Of a DNA stretch of 64,000 nucleotides, positions 60,014 to 64,000 are shown piece by piece. Every line of letters begins with the position of its first letter. Position 1 is the first letter of the stretch. The notes below the pieces were generated by a model. The model had not been told where the DNA came from. It was given only the letters and a program-made list of their open reading frames with translations, and made no database searches. This DNA is from Arthrobacter luteolus NBRC 107841 (GTDB taxonomy: Bacteria; Actinomycetota; Actinomycetes; Actinomycetales; Micrococcaceae): the NCBI RefSeq assembly GCF_001552075.1, contig NZ_BCQM01000009.1:1-64000 (forward strand). The letters are read 5' to 3'. Position numbers and translations under genes: made by a program.

Positions 60014-61111
60014 CTAGCAGGGCCGCCAGGTCTTGCCGCCGGGCGCATAGCACCGTGGCCCCGTGTAGCCCGAGGGGTTGCCCTGGGCAGGCGGAGCGTA
60101 CTGCTGCTGGGGCGGAGCGACGTACTGCTGCTGTTGAGCCCGGCGGTTCGCCTCGGCCTGCGCAGCGGCGATACGCTGTGCCTCTGCCTGTGCTGCTGCG
60201 ATCCTGTCGGCTTCAGCCTGGGCGGCTTCGGCAACTTTTCGGGCCTCCTCCTCAGCTGCCACCCTTTCGGCCTCGGCTTTGGCTTCTGCTTCCAGGCGCT
60301 TGGCCTCGTCCTCGGCGGCCTGCCGCTCCTCCTGGAGCCTGGTGAGCTCGCCATGACGCTCGGCGATGGTGCCCTTGGCGGTTGCCGCCCGGGCCAGCAG
60401 GGCTGACCGGTCGGCTTCGGACAACACCTTCCAGATAACGGACTTGCCGGTTTTCGCCCCGGCCTCCAGCGCATCAAAGCCCTCGTTGACCACTTTGGCT
60501 GCGGCGAAGACGGCTGCCGCCGCGGTAGCTGCCGATGCTGCCGACGTCCCCGTACCTTGTGCGGCTGCTTCCTGCACCGCTGACTCCAGTGCGGCGACCG
60601 TCCCGGGGACGGTGCACTCGACGTTGTCGTCGAACAGTCCCTTTTTCTGCTCTTCGGCCTCTTGGTAGGCCGCGTCAACCGGGGGCCGGAACTTCGAGTT
60701 CTTGCCGTAGGTGACGGGAATGCCAAAACCCTGGCGGGCAACTTCGGCATTGATCAGGCGGTCCTTGGCGTCGTAGACGGCTGCCAGGGTGCGTCCGTAG
60801 CGGTCTAACAATTCGACGTCGAAGGCCAGCGTGACCTTCCTGCCCTGGGGCAGTGCCTCTTTCAGGAACTCGGTGGCCTCGGGTCCGAGGCATTCAACCG
60901 GTTCGTTCGGGTCTTTGGTTTCCGGTGTATCGACATTCAGAAGCCGGACGGTCAGTTCCTCATTCTTGAAGTCCACAACGAGCGTGTCTCCGTCGATGAC
61001 GCGGACCACCCGGGCTTTGTCGGAATTGACTGCCGTTGCGACCCCGACCGAGGTGACGGTGATGGCCACGGCTGCTGTGGCGGCGATGGCTAACTTTTTC
61101 GCGAGGATCAT
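60014..61111 (-). CDS. Secreted thermonuclease (SNase domain) with coiled-coil and CYAPGGKTWRPC tail
   Basis: The 365-residue protein has a signal or anchor helix (1-28), a staphylococcal-nuclease-like domain (about 33-165; RVIDGDTLVVD, RLLNVDTPETKD, DRYGRTLAAVYD) with the expected Asp, Arg and Glu positions, then an Ala-rich region, a long EAEAKAEAERVAAEEEARK coiled coil, a Gln-rich linker and a Cys-containing tail (CYAPGGKTWRPC). The coiled coil resembles the Ala-rich stalk of the 17.3-kb Excalibur lipoprotein. It cleaves DNA or RNA outside the cell; the tail may bind the cell wall. Confidence 0.9.
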   Translation of the reverse strand: MILAKKLAIAATAAVAITVTSVGVATAVNSDKARVVRVIDGDTLVVDFKNEELTVRLLNVDTPETKDPNEPVECLGPEATEFLKEALPQGRKVTLAFDVELLDRYGRTLAAVYDAKDRLINAEVARQGFGIPVTYGKNSKFRPPVDAAYQEAEEQKKGLFDDNVECTVPGTVAALESAVQEAAAQGTGTSAASAATAAAAVFAAAKVVNEGFDALEAGAKTGKSVIWKVLSEADRSALLARAATAKGTIAERHGELTRLQEERQAAEDEAKRLEAEAKAEAERVAAEEEARKVAEAAQAEADRIAAAQAEAQRIAAAQAEANRRAQQQQYVAPPQQQYAPPAQGNPSGYTGPRCYAPGGKTWRPC

Positions 61112-61384
61112 GCCGCGGACTCCGGGAACCGGCTGACGGAACGAAAACTGATGCTTCTCGGAGCGATTTCAAGCGCGGAGCGGTGAACTCCACTCGCAGT
61201 GCGGTGCAAGGATTCCCCCAGGTTGTTGAATTAACAGGGATGAGAATATCCGGCAGCCGGGACTTATCAGGAAGCCGTGTGCGTGGGTGCGCCGTTTACT
61301 CTCGATTGTTATCTTGTGCCTTATTGGGAATGACATCGTGAGCTGGCCCAGAAGTTGGCTAAGTCAGACCAACCCAACGCTGAG

Positions 61385-61657
61385 CTACGAGAACTCCGGC
61401 ATGTCCTTGTTCAGCCGGAAAGTGAGAGTTCGAGGTTCGCCGATCAAAGATCTCATCTCCTCACGGCCAATCTTCAATACTCCGGAACGCTGGCGATCGG
61501 GGCCATTTCTGGGGTCATAACGAGCCAGGAGCCGTGTGCCCATGAGGAGTATTTCGACTTCACCCCTTGCATGAGGTAGATCCGGTTTCACCTTCACACC
61601 GCATCGGATTCGACCATTCTGAATGTCGACTTCTGTCACATTTTGCTCGATGTTCAC
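61385..61657 (-). CDS. Small hypothetical protein
   Basis: The 90-residue frame begins at a GTG with AAGGA 7 bases upstream; an ATG two codons earlier is too close to that site. The sequence (VKPDLPHARGEVEILLMGTRLLARYDPRNG) looks protein-like and has no membrane helix. Base composition here is lower in GC than the rest of the window, as for the neighbouring exonuclease gene. I do not recognise a family. Confidence 0.5.
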   Translation of the reverse strand: MNIEQNVTEVDIQNGRIRCGVKVKPDLPHARGEVEILLMGTRLLARYDPRNGPDRQRSGVLKIGREEMRSLIGEPRTLTFRLNKDMPEFS

Positions 61658-61734
61658 GAACATTTCCTTCTGTCGTGGTCATTTTTTCTGAGGCTCGTGA
61701 TGGATGAGCTTATAGCCACCGTCAGAGGCAGCTT

Positions 61735-62967
61735 CTAAGAGCGCGCGATGCCCAGCCCTGTGAAAAGGAAATCTTCACCGACGACTGGAATCCCGTTTTT
61801 TCGGGCTTTGGCTGCTTTGCCGGACAAGCTGTCGGGATCGGCGGCGACAACAAGGGTGGTTTTCTTGGTTACGTTGTCAGCAACTGTGTAGCCAAGGGTT
61901 TGCAGGGCGATCGCAAATTCTTCTCGTGGCCGCGTCATTGTGCCAGTAAGGACGATTACGTCCCCAGCAGCAACAGAATAAGAAGCCCGCATCGGTTCCT
62001 TTATGGCCGTAGCGGGCTTAGCAGCGAGGCCACGCTCGACAACCTCACCGTGAACGCCAAGCACAGACGCCACCAGCAACAGCTCAGCGTTCTCATCGGG
62101 TGTGATGACTCCGTCCGCCCATGCGGCCGTAACGAGTTGTTCCAGGTAGTAAGTGTGCAGCTCCATACAGCGTTGCCTCGGGATTCCAAGGCCCTCGGCG
62201 AGGCTGACCAATTCTTGTTGCTCCGTATAGGAGAGGTGTCGATCAAGCATCGCCCGGTCAAGCAGTATCAAGTACTCCTCGTCTTCCTCAGCGCCGGTAA
62301 ACTCAGGCATTTGTGCGGCGATCCGGTTCAGGAAGTGAGTCTTCTCGCCTGCAGGGGCGCCTCGGAGTACCTGACGCCGGGCGGTCGCCGCCGCGACGAG
62401 TGGCCACTCCACCAAAGCAGCCGAACCCAGGTGCTTCTCCCAATCGTTTCGGGTGGGATCCATATCCAGATAACGGGCCAATAGACCCGCCGCGGCCTCG
62501 GCATCGTCTCCGGCGGAGTGGGCGGTACCCGTGGGAACGCTTAGAAACTCGCAGCAGTGAGCAAGGGAACGGGCATTTCCGAAGACATAATCGTGCGAGA
62601 GTTTCATGGTGCAGAGCCCGCTGAGGAAGAGCTCCGGAAGTGTACCGCCAGCACGGTCAAATTCGTGCCTCAAAAAGCCGGCATCGAATGAAAGGTTGTG
62701 AGCCACAAGCACGTTTCCCTGGAACCGAGCTACAAGTTCAGGGACGACTTCGACGAAGGTCGGTGCATCCAGTATTTCTGCTGCTCTGATCCCATGGATG
62801 GACTGCGGTCCCAGATCGCGCTGCGGATTAACCAACGTCTCCCAGCGGTCCAGGATCTGACCGGTGGGGGACACCGTTACGACCGCCACTTCAGCGATGC
62901 GGTGGTGGTAGCGCGGGTTGAGCCCTGTGGTTTCCACATCAACAACGACGAAATTTGCTTCCGGCAA
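61735..62967 (-). CDS. DEDDh exonuclease with TerB-like middle and BRCT C-terminus
   Basis: The 410-residue protein has a DnaQ/PolC-epsilon-type exonuclease domain (about 5-170) with FVVVDVETTGLNP, AHNLSFDAGF and HSAGDDAEAAAGLLA, giving the Asp-Glu-Asp-Asp set with a final His. A helical middle (about 240-320, DEEYLILLDRAML...WADGVITPDENAELLLVASVLG) recalls TerB-like domains. The end (about 325-410; DVIVLTGTMTRPREEFAIALQTLGYTVADNVTKKTTLVVAA) is a BRCT domain. The protein probably trims DNA 3' ends, guided by BRCT binding to a phosphorylated or nicked-end partner. Confidence 0.88.
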   Translation of the reverse strand: MPEANFVVVDVETTGLNPRYHHRIAEVAVVTVSPTGQILDRWETLVNPQRDLGPQSIHGIRAAEILDAPTFVEVVPELVARFQGNVLVAHNLSFDAGFLRHEFDRAGGTLPELFLSGLCTMKLSHDYVFGNARSLAHCCEFLSVPTGTAHSAGDDAEAAAGLLARYLDMDPTRNDWEKHLGSAALVEWPLVAAATARRQVLRGAPAGEKTHFLNRIAAQMPEFTGAEEDEEYLILLDRAMLDRHLSYTEQQELVSLAEGLGIPRQRCMELHTYYLEQLVTAAWADGVITPDENAELLLVASVLGVHGEVVERGLAAKPATAIKEPMRASYSVAAGDVIVLTGTMTRPREEFAIALQTLGYTVADNVTKKTTLVVAADPDSLSGKAAKARKNGIPVVGEDFLFTGLGIARS

Positions 62968-63124
62968 GGGTTATTCCTCCTACAGAATGACCCCTTCGAT
63001 CCCGGGGCTTTTATGCGGGCTCGCAGCAGACGCGCATATGGAACCCGGCCATAACGATACGACCCTTTTCAACCTCCGTATAACGATGTCTCTGAACCGT
63101 TACACAGACAGGGCTTGTGGGCCC

Positions 63125-63152
63125 TTGAGCTTGAGATCCATAGCGGTAGGAT
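63125..63152 (+). promoter_or_regulatory. Promoter of the PLD-helicase gene
   Basis: TTGAGC (63125-63130) and TAGGAT (63147-63152) are separated by 16 bases and lie 21 bases before the ATG at 63174. The pair is the best sigma-A-like match in this short, lower-GC gap. No ribosome site is evident. Confidence 0.5.
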
Positions 63153-63173
63153 CGGAGACCGTACCCTTGTTGA

Positions 63174-64000
63174 ATGAGCATTTTGGGGGATAACAGTGGC
63201 GTCGTTCCAGGTCTATATGAGGAGCTGCATACTGGGCGTCTTAGAGGACAACTAGCTAACTACCCGGAACTAAACCCGATATTCGATTCTGTTCCGTCCA
63301 ACGAATCTCCGGATGTCCTCGCACAGCACATCGCGGAAAAGGTTCGTGATGTCTTGGCCAGCGCTAACCCAGAGGACCGGGTCATGGTCGCGAACAGAAT
63401 CCTGGCGGGCTTCTCAACAGACCTGATCGAACCAGGCCCCACCCAACTCCTGTCGCTCTTCCCCACGGACTCTCTAAGACGTCGCCAACTGCGCCGCCCC
63501 TCCACACCGCTCCGTAAGCCAGCGCTCCTGACCAACGGCAAAGACGATCCCAACCTGGCCGCCGAACTCCGTGCCGAAATGGGATCGGCCAACAGCGTTG
63601 ATCTGCTCTGTGCTTTCATCCGCTGGACCGGCCTCCGGCTCCTTGAACCGGCCTTGGAAGACCTCCGCGACCGAGGCATTCGAATCAGGGTCATTACCAG
63701 CACCTACATGGGAGCCACCGAGCGGCGGGCAATCGACGAACTGGTGCTCAAATACGGCGCCGAAGTCCGGATCAACTACGAAACCCACGCCACCCGCCTC
63801 CACGCGAAGGCATGGCTTTTCCGCCGCGACACCGGGTTCGACACGGCCTACGTCGGCAGCTCGAACCTCAGCGCACCGGCCATGCTGGACGGACTCGAAT
63901 GGAATGTGAAGCTCTCCTCCGTGGGAACCCCGGATCTGCTGCGCAAGTTTGAGGTCACCTTCGACAGCTACTGGGAACAACCGGGCTTCCAGCCCTACGA
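63174..64000 (+). CDS. PLD-domain/DUF3427-type helicase, N-terminal part (runs off the window)
   Basis: The frame stays open for 275 codons to the window end. Residues 1-120 (GLYEELHTGRLRGQL, HIAEKVRDVLASANPEDR, VMVANRILAGFSTD) match the head of the PLD plus superfamily II helicase plus DUF3427 proteins as I recall. Residues about 130-275 form a phospholipase-D-like nuclease domain: LHAKAWLF with His210 and Lys212, then GSSNLSAPAM and LEWNVKL. The helicase part would follow beyond the window. Such proteins are often found in accessory islands and may restrict foreign DNA, but this is not shown here. Confidence 0.82.
   Translation, partial: MSILGDNSGVVPGLYEELHTGRLRGQLANYPELNPIFDSVPSNESPDVLAQHIAEKVRDVLASANPEDRVMVANRILAGFSTDLIEPGPTQLLSLFPTDSLRRRQLRRPSTPLRKPALLTNGKDDPNLAAELRAEMGSANSVDLLCAFIRWTGLRLLEPALEDLRDRGIRIRVITSTYMGATERRAIDELVLKYGAEVRINYETHATRLHAKAWLFRRDTGFDTAYVGSSNLSAPAMLDGLEWNVKLSSVGTPDLLRKFEVTFDSYWEQPGFQPY

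Overview
The window is about 66-70% GC by eye and densely packed, with many GTG starts, ATGA or GTGA gene overlaps and several leaderless starts. It looks like the chromosome of a high-GC Gram-positive bacterium, most likely an Arthrobacter-like member of the Micrococcaceae. That placement is inferred from gene content (PPK2, Excalibur-domain exoproteins, a class F-like sortase, MHS and MFS transporters, many aromatic and amine catabolic genes), not from a marker gene. No rRNA, tRNA, CRISPR array, insertion sequence or intact prophage was seen.

Layout. 0-20 kb: a FadR-type regulator and PPK2; a secreted HNH/Excalibur lipoprotein; gluQ; small redox and stress genes, including a cytosine deaminase of the fungal Fcy1 type; a TetR/metallo-hydrolase divergent pair over a multi-palindrome operator; an ArsR-SRPBCC-SRPBCC-VOC gene set; and a LacI-controlled set (asparaginase-like, cytosolic CE4 hydrolase, MFS, two SDRs, small CGAC protein) behind two perfect LacI-type palindromes. 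20-29.5 kb: an aromatic-acid locus with a phthalate-dioxygenase-type reductase, a CYP199-like P450, IclR, metallo-hydrolase, MFS, aldehyde dehydrogenase and a coniferyl-alcohol-dehydrogenase-like SDR. 29.8-34.4 kb: Tpx, a large Pro/Gly-rich membrane protein, flavohaemoprotein and a rhodanese, suggesting oxidative and nitrosative stress defence. 36.4-43.1 kb: a nearly gap-free run of protein phosphatase, phosphodiesterase, ferric-iron ABC transporter (binding protein, permease, ATPase) and histidine phosphatase.

44-58.6 kb is the most coherent accessory system. A GntR/FadR regulator and a divergent catabolic locus share a nearly identical promoter-operator (TTGTNNACAA inside a 17-base match). 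The locus holds a D-2-hydroxyacid dehydrogenase, a hydrolase closely resembling ectoine hydrolase (DoeA/EutD), a LysN-type aminotransferase and an M20 deacylase on one strand, and a class III aminotransferase, a FAD/Fe-S dehydrogenase, an SSADH-type dehydrogenase and a ProP-like MHS importer on the other. Together these could take a cyclic or N-acylated diamino compatible solute (ectoine or a relative) to a dicarboxylic acid, by a gene set unlike the proteobacterial one. The end of the window holds a sortase with its probable Excalibur-domain substrate, a secreted thermonuclease, an exonuclease-BRCT protein and the start of a PLD-type helicase.

Three arrays of a roughly 40-bp repeat (26.1, 35.4 and 43.7 kb) share a core and a conserved terminal module. 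Two of them sit directly behind paralogous leaderless membrane-protein genes, so gene plus array looks like a duplicated cassette.
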